Assembly (NCBI GenBank): GCA_027924645.1 | Contig: BSBN01000809.1 | Span: 43,430,001-43,494,000 of the forward strand | Direction of reading: 5' to 3' | From: Cunninghamia lanceolata | Taxonomy: Eukaryota; Streptophyta; Pinopsida; Cupressales; Cupressaceae | Length of the DNA stretch: 64,000 bases | Shown: positions 33,285 to 45,475 of the stretch, one piece after another | Layout: each line of letters opens with the position of its first letter | How positions within the stretch are numbered: the first letter of the stretch is position 1 | The notes under the pieces: generated by a model | What the model saw: the letters and a program-made list of their open reading frames with translations, nothing else | Database searches by the model: none | Told to the model about the DNA's origin: nothing | Made by a program: the position numbers and the translations under genes

Positions 33285-34517
33285 TTATGAAAAGTAGCGC
33301 TTTAAGAACTGACCATGGACAGGTAATTCTAGTAGTTCGCCATTTAGGGCCTGGAGAAAGTAGGAATCTTCTCCATGAGTATTGCTGATTTGATATGGGC
33401 CCATCCATAAGGGCTCAAATTTACCATGCTTGTGCTTACCCTGACTTTTTGCACTCCAAACCAGGACTAAGTCATTCATCTGGAACTTCCTTTCTACAGC
33501 CCTTTTATCAAACAAATATTTTACCTTCTGTTGTTTCTTGATATTTGTCTTCTGTGCTTCTCTTCTAATTTCATCCAAGGCAACCAGCTGATTTATCCTT
33601 TCATTCATTAAGTCTTCAATCTCTGTATCATTTTCTTGTATGAATCTATAAACTGGTAGGAGATTATTCACAGGTAACTTAGCCACTGCACCATACACTA
33701 GCTCAAAAGGTGACCTGCGAATTGCTTTCTTTATTGTTATCCGGTCAACCCATAGTGCCATCTTTAACTTTGAGTCCCATGCCCTTTTGTTCTTGTCTAC
33801 CATCCTTTTGATGATTTTCATAAGGATTTTGTTACTTGACTCTGCCTGACCGTTTCCATGTGGATGATATGGTGATGGATATGATAAATTAATCCCATAA
33901 TTGTTGAAAAAATTAACAAACTCACCAAATCTGAAACACATGGCATTGTCTGTGACCACTTTGACTGGCACTCCAAATCTGATAATAATTAGTTCCAAAA
34001 TAAAATCCATCACCACCTTGCTTGTAGTTTTCTTAGTTGGAATGGCTTCAATCCATTTAGTAAAATAGTTAATGGCAACCAAAATCCAACTATGTCCTCC
34101 ACTTGACTTTTCTAAAATTTCCCCTATAAAATCAATTCCCCACTGCTGAAATGGAGCTTTTATAGTTACAGTTCTAAGGGGTAATGCACCTTCATACTTG
34201 AGTTTTCCTAAAAACCTTTGACAAGAATCACATCTTCTTACCAACTTTTGTGCATCTGAGAAAAGGGTTGGCCACCAATAGCCTGCTCTAAGAATTTTGT
34301 GAGCTGTTGTTTTGGCAGTGTAGTGTCCACCACACACTCCTTTGTGCATGTCATTCAAAATATCCATAGCTTGATTCTCATCCACACATCTAAGTAAGAC
34401 ACAATCAGGATTCTTCCAATATAATTCTCCTTGAATAATTATGTACTCGATAGCATGTAGTTTTAAAGTCCTTTTCTGACTATCACTGAGATGGGAAGGA
34501 CAATTCAAATTATGCAA
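33285..34517 (-). pseudogene. Element G integrase
   Basis: 410 codons, uninterrupted. An H2C2 zinc site (HKGVCGGHYTAKTTAHKIL ... CDSCQRF), then the core with WGIDFIGEI (D), VVTDNAMCFRF (D) and PHGNGQAESSNK (E), then the C-terminal region ending VHGQFLKRYFS. The stop lies about 160 bp before the LTR. This is the best-preserved reading frame in the window. Confidence 0.93.
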
Positions 34518-34565
34518 ATAATGTACAATATCCTTGTACCATTCAAATTATGACATATTAACAAC

Positions 34566-34963
34566 TTAATCTTGAACTACATTTACCTGGCATGCCTCCA
34601 AATATGATTGGGTCATCATCTTAGCTAAACCTTGTCCCCTTACCAACTTTGCGATTTGTATCTCAATGTTGAATTCTTGCAACTTGTTAATCCACCCGCA
34701 TCTTCTCCCTGTCACCTCTTGCTGAGTGAAAATGTCTTTAACTGTTGCATGGGTCACATATACAACTATCTGAGATCCTACTAAATATGACCTGAATCTT
34801 TTGACTTCTTAACCAATGCATATGTCTGCTTCTCCATGATATCATACTTCAATTTGGCTGCTTGCAATGACATGCTACAGAAAGCAATAGGTTGCTCAAA
34901 ACCATGTTCATTTTTTTGTAATGAATATGTAGCAATAGTGTGAAAAGAAGCAAATGAGAACAA
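34566..34963 (-). pseudogene. Element G retroviral-type RNase H
   Basis: Two pieces in different frames: 34963-34781 (ATYSLQKNEHGFEQPIAFCS, LKYDIMEKQTYALVK) and 34757-34566 (THATVKDIFTQQEVTGRRCGWINKLQEF, then LVRGQGLAK). Together they span the gypsy RT-linked RNase H. There is hardly any sequence between its end and the integrase, so no second RNase H fits there. Confidence 0.85.
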
Positions 34964-35028
34964 CTAAAGTGGTTTAGAAAAATCAGGAGATTTCAACACA
35001 AGAGCCACTTTATAGCTTCCTTAATGTT

Positions 35029-35877
35029 CTAAAATGATTTGGTTGCTTCACTTCCCCATTTGATGGTTTCACCCTTCTTCAACATTTTAGAAATATCCTT
35101 TGTAGTCTCTGCAAAGTTAGGAACAAATCTTCTAATAAAATTAATTTGTCTAAAGAAGGACTGAATACCTTTCATAGTTTTAGGCATTTGAATCTTGTCA
35201 ATTGCAGCAACCCTTTTAGGATCAATCCTAACTCCATCCTTGGAAACAATGTGTCCCAATAATTTTCCTTCCACTACCCTAAAAGCACATTTCTTTGGGT
35301 TAAGTGAAATGCCATATTCTAATGCTCTAATAAAGATTTGTTCAAGATGCTTACAATGTTGCTCCTCCTTTTCTGAATAGGCAATTAAATCATCTTGATA
35401 GATAGCTAGAATTGAGTCAATCAATCCTACAAAAGCAACATCCATAGCTCTTTGAAATGTAGCACCTGCATTTGTTAGTCCAAATGGCATTCTTACATAT
35501 ACATAGGTTCCCCATGGAGTGGTAAAGGCAATCTTGTATTGATCAAATTATTTTACCTTTACGTGATTGTATCCTGAAAATCCATCCATCATGGATAAAA
35601 GCTCACAACCAGTTACTTTCTGCAGCATAGCCTCCATGTTGGGCAGTGGATAATTATCCTTTAAAGAAGACATATTCAAATTTCTGAAGTCAACACAAAG
35701 TCTTATGTCACCATTTTTCTTTCTAACTAGGACAAGATTAGACACCCAAGTTGAATGTCTGATAGGCACAATTATTCCAACCTCCCTAAGCTTCATAAGC
35801 TCTTCTTGTATTTTTGGAGCCATGGTTACATTAATAGGTCTTTGTTTCTGTTTGAATGGCTTAGCTCCAGGCTTCAA
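35029..35877 (-). pseudogene. Element G reverse transcriptase
   Basis: 35877-35548 holds the N-terminal part (STWVSNLVLVRKKNGDIRLC, VDFRNLN, LLSMMDGFSGYNHV). 35490-35029 holds MPFGLTNAGATFQRAM, the catalytic IYQDDLIAYS and GKLLGHIVSKDGV. A TAA at 35548 interrupts. The frame is the same as for the protease. Confidence 0.93.
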
Positions 35878-36093
35878 TGGGATCTCATGCTAGAATAAAT
35901 CCTCTCTATAAGCTTTTAGGTCCTCATATGACCATACAAAAACATGCTTATACATTTTTAGTAATGCAATTAGCATACTTCTGATGTGTGGCTTGAGTTG
36001 TTTGCCGATGTATGCCCTTTTGGGGGCATGAGATGTCCCCAAGTTTATCTCCTCCAAGTCATTCTTATTTGTAGGAGATGCCTTTGTAACAAA

Positions 36094-36294
36094 CTAGTCT
36101 CTATTGTCAAATGCTCCTTCTAAAGGAACCAGTCCTTTGGGGATTTTATTTGTCTTAAGTTGAATTACTGCTTTCCCCAAAAGAGTTTCTTTTCCATCCA
36201 CAACTTCTACGAAGTTTTGAAAATCCATCTCCTGGTTCTCATATTCATCTATGCAGTGTAAAAATCTCAACAAATCTTTATCATCATCAAACAC
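36094..36294 (-). pseudogene. Element G spacer between extra RNase H and RT
   Basis: 66 codons (FDDDKDLLRFLHCIDEYENQ...) in the same frame as the extra RNase H and RT, after a TAG near 36297. No motif recognised. It is the linker of the polyprotein. Confidence 0.5.
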
Positions 36295-36329
36295 CTACCA
36301 ACTGCATATATTATCTGGTACTGTAGGTC

Positions 36330-36759
36330 TAAGTTTAACCTCAACATTTGTAACATCAGACAGAGTTATATCATCTGGCCTAATGGCCACATTGGCTAAA
36401 AAGTCTACCATGACATTCTTTGATCTTTCTATCCAATTTATTGAAAATGCATCAAACAATTCAATTGTATCCCATACAACATGCTTATATTGTTTTAACC
36501 TCTTATTTTTTGAAGCATACTTATCCCTAACCTAGGAAACAATTAACTCTGAATCCCCAAATACTTTGAGCATCTTGATCCCATGCTTCAAAGCAACATT
36601 CAATCCTAGCAACAGAGCTTCATATTCTGCAATATTATTTGTGCAAGCAAACTTTAACAGAAAAGAGAACTTTAGAAGCTTACCATCCGGAGACAAAAAC
36701 ACAACTCCATCACCAGAGCCCTCCTTTGAACAAGCTCCATCAAAATACATGGTCCATAG
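36330..36759 (-). pseudogene. Element G additional (archaeal-type) RNase H, located before RT
   Basis: Begins LWTMYFDGACSKEGSG (first catalytic D), then CTNNIAEYEALLLGL (E), VFGDSELIV (D) and, after TAG at 36532-36534, KNVMVDFLANVA (last D). This is the aRH signature found in Tat-lineage gypsy elements. In frame with the protease upstream and RT downstream. The TAG follows S and precedes V where the family has Q (CAG). Confidence 0.88.
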
Positions 36760-36899
36760 ACCCTGTTGGTCAAACTCTTGAATGCAAATATCTTTCCTTT
36801 TACCTCCTTGATCATCTAAGACAACTCTAAAATTTTCATAGTCAGTATCCACAAAACATATATGTTCCTCTGAATCTTGATCCTCAACTATTTCTAGTG

Positions 36900-37356
36900 A
36901 TCTTTCTTCTCTAACCAGTTTGACATCTTTTCCATTCATTGGGATCATGGCATATGATAGATCTAGTTGCATACTTCCACTAATCAATGTTGCCCATCTC
37001 CTTGACAACAACATACCATACTGTGGCTTTATGTCAACAATTGTTATGTTCATTTTGTAAGTTTTTTCTGGATATGCTACTAACCTAAAATCCACATCCT
37101 TCATTATTCCAATAACTAGTACCTCCCTAGCATCCATTGCATAGAATTTTCCACATGCCTTATCTATCTTCAACCCAGCTTGTTGCATGATTGCCAAAGG
37201 CATGATATTTGTTGATGCTCCTGAGTCAAGCATACAATTCTTAATTACTTTTCTATTGATAACAAGGGAGACATAAAATGGTTCAACCTGTGAAGGGCAT
37301 TTTGTCATTGTCACCCCCAGATAAACTTCAGGAACCTCATCCTCATCAATACACAA
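36900..37356 (-). pseudogene. Element G aspartic protease
   Basis: CMLDSGASTNIMPL with the catalytic D at codon 44 of the open segment (about 37227). Flanking strands fit a retropepsin (VEPFYVSLVINRKVIKN before, PQYGMLLSRRW after). Fused in frame to the extra RNase H. Confidence 0.9.
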
Positions 37357-37371
37357 GACCTGTTTCTTACC

Positions 37372-37761
37372 CTAAGTCTCAACATTCTGATCGGCCTGAC
37401 AAGCTACTCCTGAAATCAGGGACAATGTTTTATTTCTGAATTCTTCAACCTTCATGATCTCCATCAATGGAATAGAGACCTTTACCCGGGATAATACCTG
37501 AGTTATGTCAAAGGGAGCATAATTTTGTATAACAGCTGTAGTTTGAGCCATGGTTTTGTTCTTATCTTGAGCTGATCCAGCCTTGGCTTTGATATTCTTC
37601 TGATTGTCATCCATGGCCTGAGAAATCTTATTTTGGTCCTCATTCTGGGGCATTTCATTCTCTGGTCTTTGAGAATCATGACTTGGTTTTTGTTTAAAAG
37701 TCTTCTTATTATTATTGTTCCATTTTATCTTATGTGGTTCAGCCTCTTTATGATTATGCAT
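37372..37761 (-). pseudogene. Element G gag-protease linker, Asn/Lys/Gln-rich
   Basis: 129 codons rich in N, K, Q and E, ending in a more hydrophobic block (FDITQVLSRVKVSIPLMEIM). Same frame as the protease. No zinc knuckle seen; the basic Asn/Lys-rich part may serve RNA binding. Confidence 0.6.
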
Positions 37762-38489
37762 TGACTAACTAACCAAGGTATTTTCTAGCTGGCGCAGATC
37801 ATTTACCTAAGCTTTACCTCTAAGATTATAATTACTTTTGACCTGAGCCACTGCTGCAGCTGTGAGAGCTCTAATTTCTTCATCAGAAAGTCTCCTCAAG
37901 TTATTCAAAAATATGCGTGAGTCTTGAGCATACACATAATTATCTTCATCATCATCATCATAGGAAATCTGTTGGTAGACCTAAGTCCCATAATTTGCAC
38001 TTTCATCTGCATCATAGGAAGAACACTCCCTATTTGTGGACAACATATTTACACTATCATCCTCCATACAATGTGGCTCATTGCATTCATCATAGGCAAC
38101 TGCATTATTGTACAAAGATTGAGCAATCATACATTGCAACTATGAGTGAGGCATTTGACATATTATGCACCATGGGGTGTCATCAACAATATTAATAGCC
38201 CTTTTCAAAGGATCAAGAGTCTCCTTGGCAGTCTGAGCTCTCTGATTAGTGTTGTTGTTCAGGAGAATGGGTTTACCATTATGCCAATTAGTGTTATATT
38301 GCATATCATGTAATGATGGTCTCTTTTCTTACCTTTGGTAAACCTGCCTGTTAGGACCTATTCCCTTTTCATTTTTAGCAAGTCTATAACTTAAGTCCTT
38401 AACAATAGTTGTCAATTTATTTAATTTATCCTCAGAAGTAGTTGCATTACCTTGAGTACTTTGAGGCTTATTTGGATTTTGCAGAATTT

Positions 38490-39480
38490 TCACATCATCC
38501 TTTTGTTTGTCTTACCAGATGCTTTCCTATAATTTTCAATATTTGTTGCAATCCTGAAAGCGTCCCTAAGGCTAGTAGGACCCTTATCTCTTAACCCATA
38601 GGTTGTCTTAGCATCAAAAGAATTTATGTAGAGCACCACACACATTGGTTCATTAGGCCTCATATGGAAAGGTAGCTTGTTCAACAATTTAGTAAACCTG
38701 GCATTAAAATCTACAACCTGCTCATTCGACCTTTTAGTAATACTGGTGAATTCATTTACAAAAAAGCTTGGGTCAGTTTTGTCACCATATTGTTCTTTAA
38801 AAATCTGTCTAAAATCATCCCATGATGAAACACTCCAGTCAGGCAAACTTTTATACCATTCTCTAGCTTCATCAACTAAGGATTGCATAAACAATTTCAT
38901 AAATACATCCTAATGCTCAACTTCAAAGTTGTCCATAACATTCTGAAAGGCTTTCAAATGGTCTTCACCTAACACAACATTATTCCCTGAAAACTTTGGT
39001 ATCTGGGGTCTTACATATTTATCGATGGCATTAGGGTAACCAGGAATACCATCAAAAACTAGTTACTTGAATCTATCTAACTGCATAAGCTGTTTGCCAA
39101 ACTGATTGACATTTGCATTCCTATTTACATTCTGATTTCTTACATTGTTCATTGGTACCCTAACATTATTTGCATTATGTCTCTGATCATTTTGTTGATA
39201 CTGGACTTCATTTCTTTGTTGGTTTCTCAACACGTTTGCATTATCAAGAGTAGGAACTGAATCATGTTGAGCAGTTCTCAGAGCCTACACCTTTTGTCTC
39301 ATATCATCTCTAATCTTCACAGCCTACAAATATTCCAATTCAGCTCTTAGGCTTTTGATTTCTTTAGCTAATTCTTGATCTTTCGGCATAGAAGAGGATG
39401 GTCCCTTTCCATATTGGTCATCATCATCATCCCTTGGGGACTCAGTCTCTTCAAATTTGTCAGAGGGATCTAAGAAACAA
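38490..39480 (-). pseudogene. Element G gag
   Basis: 38900-38490 is a retrotransposon gag core (MQSLVDEAREWYKSLPDWSV, SWDDFRQIFKEQYGDK, LPFHMRPNEPMCV). Upstream codons to about 39480 include GYPNAIDKYVRPQIPKFSG and a Q/N-rich stretch with several stops. Frame differs from the protease. Confidence 0.8.
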
Positions 39481-39828
39481 CATTCCTGAAACACCTTTCA
39501 TCTCATTCTCAAATTAACACCTTATTGTCTTTCATATACATCCTGGATTTTAGCTTCTGTATTTGAAAAATAAGGTATTGTCCACTCTGAAGATCCTGGA
39601 TTATGTTAGATATTATCATTATTTCTGGGGCTAGGAGAACCTTCTTGACTGGCTTGAATAGTCCCTTTTTTCCTGTACATCATTTTTCTAGGTAATTCTT
39701 CAAATAAAGGATTACGCAGGGATCTTCTGCCTTGCATACAAATTTCACTTCACCAGTTGGGAGATTTGTTCGGAGTCGCCACCTACAACTAGGAATTATT
39801 TTTCAATAGGGTTCTTACATAAAGCATT

Positions 39829-39849
39829 CCCCAGCAAAGTCACCAAATT
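39829..39849 (-). promoter_or_regulatory. Element G primer-binding region
   Basis: Minus strand reads TTTGGTGACTTTGCTGGGGA within a few bases of the 5' LTR end CTAACA. Its shape fits the TGGTGACTC.GCTGGGGA type used by Tat-like plant gypsy elements. Further in is GGTGGCGACTCC. Confidence 0.65.
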
Positions 39850-42557
39850 TGTTAGTATTTATTCTAACTAGATGCTTCTTCCCAGTTATCCCTACAAGGT
39901 AGCCATCATTGATCAACAGGATTCCCGGGCCAGGGGCCAATAGTACAGGAGATAGAGTCTATAAATATCTCCTCTTCTTCTTTAGGCTCTGCAAAACCAA
40001 GGGGGGTATTCCCTATTCAACATCTATAAAATGCATCTATGAATTAGCTGGGATGTTGACACAAAGTAGATAAACCCTCTCTTATGCAGACCAAAACTGT
40101 GAGATAAGTGCAAAGGGGCTAGCTTTGGGCCTATGTTCAGTTGTGAGATTGAGGATTTCAGTCCTAAAACTACTTCTAATGTCCTAAAGGTTTCTATTTG
40201 AAGTTTGAGTTTATTTTTGTATCTAGATGCAAGACTGGGACCTTGGGTGTAACCTCAATACAAGACTAGACTTGTGCTTATTCAGGGCTCGGAGTCAATA
40301 TATATATATATATATATGTGAATGTTTACCATAGACTTAAAACAATAATCAAATTTCAAGGGGGTTTTTGTAATGTCTGCCTTACAGAAACTACCCAAGA
40401 CTAAGTATTCAGTTATTTCTACTTACAAACATCCTCACTGCAATATATTCTTCCAAACACTTAAACCAAAACATTTAATCTACTCATTGAGCAGAAGTAA
40501 AAGATCAAGCATTCAACATAGAAAACCCATGTCCTAGAAACTCAAACACCCCTTAGCTGTTTAGATTCAGAAGAAGAACACATTCAACTTGGAGATAAAT
40601 AACAAAATACATGCAATGAAGCATTACTCATTTAAATCAACATGAAACTGATGAATTCTATGCATAATACATTCAACATACAACTCATAAATTCACAAGG
40701 CACAAAACAGAGCCACCGACGAAGTTGTATCTTATCACAACACCAAAATTTGTCCATTTTTCAACAACCACAAATGAGTAACATAGTCTGCCTTTTATAG
40801 CAAGGTTGTGCCCTCAGTAATTAATTACAAGGCAAATTTCAAAAAATCTCCTAGATACAATGCACCACAAAAATGGCACCCAAATCATCAATGCAGTAGG
40901 CAGAAGGAGAGGCGAGGAGTAGTTGGACTCGAGCCCTGTGCCACCGTTTAGGGATTTTTCTCTTAAAACTGGTAGGTGGCACGTCCATCATCAACCCATG
41001 CCTCTGTAATTCTACAATCAATGGTTGACCTACCGGTGTCCTACGGGAATGCAGCAAACTGCGTGCTCTAGAAGCTTTCCTGCCAAGAACGCCACTACAG
41101 TCATGAAGAAAACCCTATATTCAAACATAGCTGTCGATCTTTCTCTGCATTTCCCAAATCTACACCTCAAATCAAACAAGCAAGTCACAGGCCAAGGAGA
41201 ATGTGCCACGTAGATGCTTCCTTGCCATCGCTGGCTTTTCCACAGCTAACATTTTACCTTTTCCGCCCACTTTGCCATTCTTGCCATTGTATACGTGAAA
41301 GCATATACAAATCATCCCACCTACATCGTGGACCTCAAATATTATGAAGCACATTTGACATCACCGTCGAGTCCAGCTTATATCTCACCCTTTTGCATAT
41401 CACAATGTATATTTCAACCATATGAACATTTTAATATACAAGCCGCGGACCACAAATTTTACAAAACATTCTGAAATGTAAGTGAGTTCTGCCTTGTATC
41501 TCTCTCTTGTATCTCCATCTTGTATGTCGCACATACAAAAGCAAATATACAAGTCATGGATTTCAAAATCTATCTACTGCAACATACTATCCTTCCACGT
41601 CTGGGCTTTGTACATTTTTTCCTTGTATAATTTCTTTGTACATTGCATATACAAATGCGATATACAATCACGCGGGCCCACCATTTGCATATATCACCTT
41701 GTACATTGTTGTCGATGCATCTATCCAATATACATTCTGCTTTGTATGCCAAACATATACAAACTCTTTTGTATGTCTGCGGGCCCCACCTCTCGTATCT
41801 CTTTCCTTTGCATGTGCATTGGCCATCGAGGAAACTGTTGCATGGATCGCCGATGTAGATTGTTTTGCTGATGAAGCTTGCCACTATAGTGAATGCATGT
41901 TGGCCCTTTGCATATTTGTAATGTACATTTCTAATGTATGTCAGACATACATTCACCCTTGTATCTACCCAATGTACATTCTGTTTTGCATATTTTCCTT
42001 GCATGCTGCCAATGTATCTTTTGCTTGCATGTTTCCATTTGTATCTAGCCATTGCATGTCCAAACATACAACACAAATATACATGCAAACCCTCACATAC
42101 AAGCAGGGAATATTCCCAAAATTTGCAATGGATTCATCAATGCATATACAAACCTGATATGCATTTAAAATGCATACAATCACATTTTTTCACCTTTTGA
42201 AAGCTGATTGACATTTTTTGGCTCGCCAATGTACATTTGGACTTGTACATACAAAGACACGTACATTCGACAGATTTCAACACTACATAGAGTGATTTTT
42301 AAACTTAGCATCTTTTCTTAAACACGACAGGATAAAGCGATAAAGCAATGCATAGGGGCTAGTCAACAAATGAGTGCAAAGGCATGAAAATGTAACTTAA
42401 GCAACCAGGAACCTGCTGCAGGAGGTCAACAACAAAACATAAGATAAAACATAGAAGGCCGAAGGGAAATAAAACCTAAGGTATCAAGGGTTTGGAAGAA
42501 CACAAATATAATCTTGCAGACCCAACTCAAAACCCTAACCCTAGGTGGGCACCACTA
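39850..42557 (-). repeat. Element G 5' LTR
   Basis: Top strand TGTTAGTATTTATTC to GGGCACCACTA. 2708 bp, colinear with 30437-33129. A (TA)n run at about 40300-40318 is longer than in the partner. ORFs at 41482-42200 arise from GTATGT-rich LTR sequence and repeat in the other LTR; they are not genes. Confidence 0.85.
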
Positions 42558-42621
42558 GAAGGTTTCTTAGGTTTTGCAAGTGTTCACTAGGTCCTGTGAG
42601 ATTGGTTTCACAAGTTCTACA
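42558..42621 (+). repeat. Element A 3' LTR, second part
   Basis: GAAGG target duplicate, then TTTCTTAGGTTTTGCAAG through TTCACAAGTTCTACA, matching the end of the 5' LTR at 20874-20937. Confidence 0.85.
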
Positions 42622-43677
42622 AAACCCAAAGAGGGAAAAATGATGGTGAGTGTTAGCTCACAATATATTAATATAGCACAATGCCGGATTACAATAAGGC
42701 TCACTACCTAAAGAAATGCTCACTGTAAGAAAGGCTCACTGCCTAGAGAAAGAAAGAAGGAAGAATGGCTCACTACCAAGTTGAACTACTCAAATTGCAT
42801 CTACACATGCATGGTTGCAGCTCCAATGAAGCACATAAATATTGTCTCAAAACTCTTCATCTCTAACTACTCTGTTTCATTGCTATGCTTTTACATAGGA
42901 ATAAGATCTCTCTTCTTCTACTTTTTATTGTTTCCACAAAATTGCCTTCATCTATATGTCGCACATATATGTGTATCACATTTGCATCACACCACACAAA
43001 CACTGAATTCGATCCCTTATATATATCCACAACACTTGATTCTTCATATTAGGTTGGCCTTAATAAAGTGAAGCATGCACTCATATCTTAAGTAGCTTGT
43101 CGGCCAAATTCATTTACCAAAACCCCCAGCAGACTCAAACAACACTTGAATTGTAATCACATATGTTGGCCTCAACTATTGAACAACTTAGGATTAAGTT
43201 CTAAACAATAGAACTTACCGCATACAATTCAAACTTATCATGTCAGCCTCTAACTCAGACTGCCACTGATTTAGTTCATCTGTCAGACTACATCTTTTAC
43301 TGCGAACCACAAGACTTGCTCAAAATTATGTCAAAGACTCCTCAAGAATCACAAATCATACCTTCAGAACCATAAAGCACAATATCCTTTAGCGGAAAAA
43401 TGCGGACCATTAGAACTTAGACTCTGTCATAGTCAAACTCTGTCAAACAGTGTAGCAAAACTCAACATCTTGTAACTATCTTTCTGGTGGAGTTCATAAC
43501 CTACAACTCTGGATTTAGACACTTCATACAAGTGTTTATAACACCTCAAAACCACATACAGAGATATGCAACACTGGAGAAATGTGGACCAAAACAACTA
43601 AGTGTACTACTTTGAATATCATTGTATTCTGTTCTACCGGACTTAGGCCATTTGAAGATATACTTCGGGAACTTATT
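42622..43677 (-). repeat. S2 LTR, second fragment
   Basis: Continues the minus-strand LTR broken at 20373. Contains several GGCTCACTAC / GGCTCACTGCC blocks like the corresponding part of the B LTRs and, in reverse, of the S1 LTR. Ends at 43677 where D starts. The combined S2 LTR seen is about 1.23 kb. The rest of S2 is beyond D, outside the window. Confidence 0.65.
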
Positions 43678-45475
43678 TGTAGACACTAAAATTTGTCCAT
43701 GTCTCGACACAACACCTAGTTGACATGACCTTGTAATGTTTTTCCCTACGTCCTAGTTCATCCCACTCTTATTTTATATAATACAATGATTCAATTCAAT
43801 CCATTCCTGACTTATTTCACAATAATGGGTTCAAGTACCCATAGACTCTAGTCATCCTCATTAAAGGCATTTTTGAATCATAAGGTAATAAGAGGGATTA
43901 TACCTTTCTACGTCATAACAGGACAATCTAGTAATGTATAAGCTGTTCTTGTCACTTCCTCAATAGGTCCCAACACCCAAGTTTGATCTTACACACAAGT
44001 ACCTTGTACTTCCTTTACAACCCTCTCCACTCGCTTGTAGCCCTCTTTTTAGGACTGTCAGAGATTATTTTTCTTTTGGAGCATCATCATAGAAAAGTAA
44101 AGGTAGATTCAAATACCCTTTTGGTCCATTCAAATCACATCCCAAAATGGGTATAGGTTGTTTAAGACCAAATGCTGCAAAACAAGGACGGTACTAATTG
44201 GGCATAGGCCTAATTAGGCCAAATTTACAAAGGAAGTATACTATATTTTTGTTATAAAAACTCCAAACCAACTTGAACCCTCTCTATCTATCCCCAAAGG
44301 ACCAATTTCAGCATTTTGATCCACAACATTAACTTCTAAGGCACTCTACTAACCCTAGCATCCCAAAAATGGCCAAAACATAGGAAACTCATACATTTCA
44401 AGGGTCAAGTCTTATCTTCGCATTGTATTTCAGACCAAATCTCATTTGAACATGTTATTAAACCTCATACAGTCCCATTCCATCCACTTTGTGGAGTTCT
44501 GACAAATGGAATGATTTAAAACATTAAATGTTGATCTTCAAAAACCTAGTTCAGGGTTACAGCACCTACCTGTAGTAAAATAATGATAACATTCTCCAAA
44601 CTATAGCTAACGACTTCAAACCAAAAGCATCTGAAAGATGACTCAATCCTCTTTCCAACCATATATAATACTTGCATGTGCAGGTCTGTACATGATCGTA
44701 CCATGGTAGGGAACAACAAATTACAGTCACAAGGTGCAGAAAACAGGGTAAAGAGCATAAAAAACGTGTTTTGCATTCATTTCCTTTCTCCACACACCTT
44801 CTCCAATGTTTTTTTACATATTTAAATGCTTGCCCAATGGGCACAACTTCCTTTTGGGTAGTTTGACTCTTCAACTTCCATGGCTAACCCACTTACAACT
44901 TGTTATGCAACTAAATTGACATATTCATAAACAAAACTTTAGCCTAAGACCCCTAATGACCATAACACCACAAAGATGGTCCTAAAGGACCTTTATTCTA
45001 TCTACATAACACTTATTACAACACAATATGATCATGTCATTACAAAATATGATGAGCTTGACTCCATTTGACTCCTCTAAAACTCCTAGTTGTCATCCAA
45101 AATGACTTATTACATAAAGAAATGGCCTTGAAGACCTTGTTTAATGACAAAATCCTACCAAACCTAAAGCCTACTTGGTAATAACTTGACTTGACAAAAC
45201 TTGTTTAATGTTGCTCCTGCAGCATTATACCACCTTAATCAGCTTTCCAATTAACTAAATAAATCCCATTTGTTAATAATACCCCTTCACATGTCTCACA
45301 TAATTCAAATTAAAAATTTGAATTATTCCCTCACCTCTCATCACACTGTGACACATGTCAAACTAATTCAAATAAAATAATTCAATTAGATTCCCTTTAT
45401 TCTTCATTGCACACTTGTCACATTGCTACAACCTCTTGGAGTGGGAAAACCCTAATCGATCTTGACCGTCCATAG
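43678..45475 (+). repeat. Element D 5' LTR, first part
   Basis: TGTAGACAC start. Non-coding; short ORFs near 44546-44874 have no support. Ends with CATAG, the target bases of C (45471-45475). Confidence 0.7.

Larger units (their letters stand above)
30437..42557 (-). mobile_element. Element G: Ty3/gypsy (Tat-like) retrotransposon with 2.7-kb LTRs
   Basis: LTRs 30437-33129 and 39850-42557, target duplication GAAGG at 30432-30436 and 42558-42562. Minus-strand order: PBS, gag, protease, an extra RNase H, RT, RNase H, integrase. PR, extra RNase H and RT share one frame. The extra RNase H stands before RT rather than after it. All domains carry stops or shifts, so the copy is dead. It sits inside the 3' LTR of element A. 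Confidence 0.9.
20374..42621 (+). mobile_element. Element A: non-coding LTR retrotransposon (LARD-like), host of B and G
   Basis: 5' LTR material begins TGTTAGAGTAATAGG at 20374 and ends TTCTACA at 20937. PBS follows. The internal region (20938-23093 plus 30126-30258) has no recognisable gag or pol. The 3' LTR starts at 30259 after a G-rich PPT, is split by G at 30436, and ends at 42621. Flanking bases AAACA (20369-20373) and AAACC (42622-42626) look like a one-mismatch 5-bp target duplication. Without B and G the element is about 3 kb. Confidence 0.75.

Noticed and set aside
41482..42200. Cys/His/Ile-rich ORFs up to 216 codons
   Set aside because: Lie wholly inside the G LTR; the counterpart LTR shows the same GTATGT-rich sequence with different breaks, so not conserved as protein.
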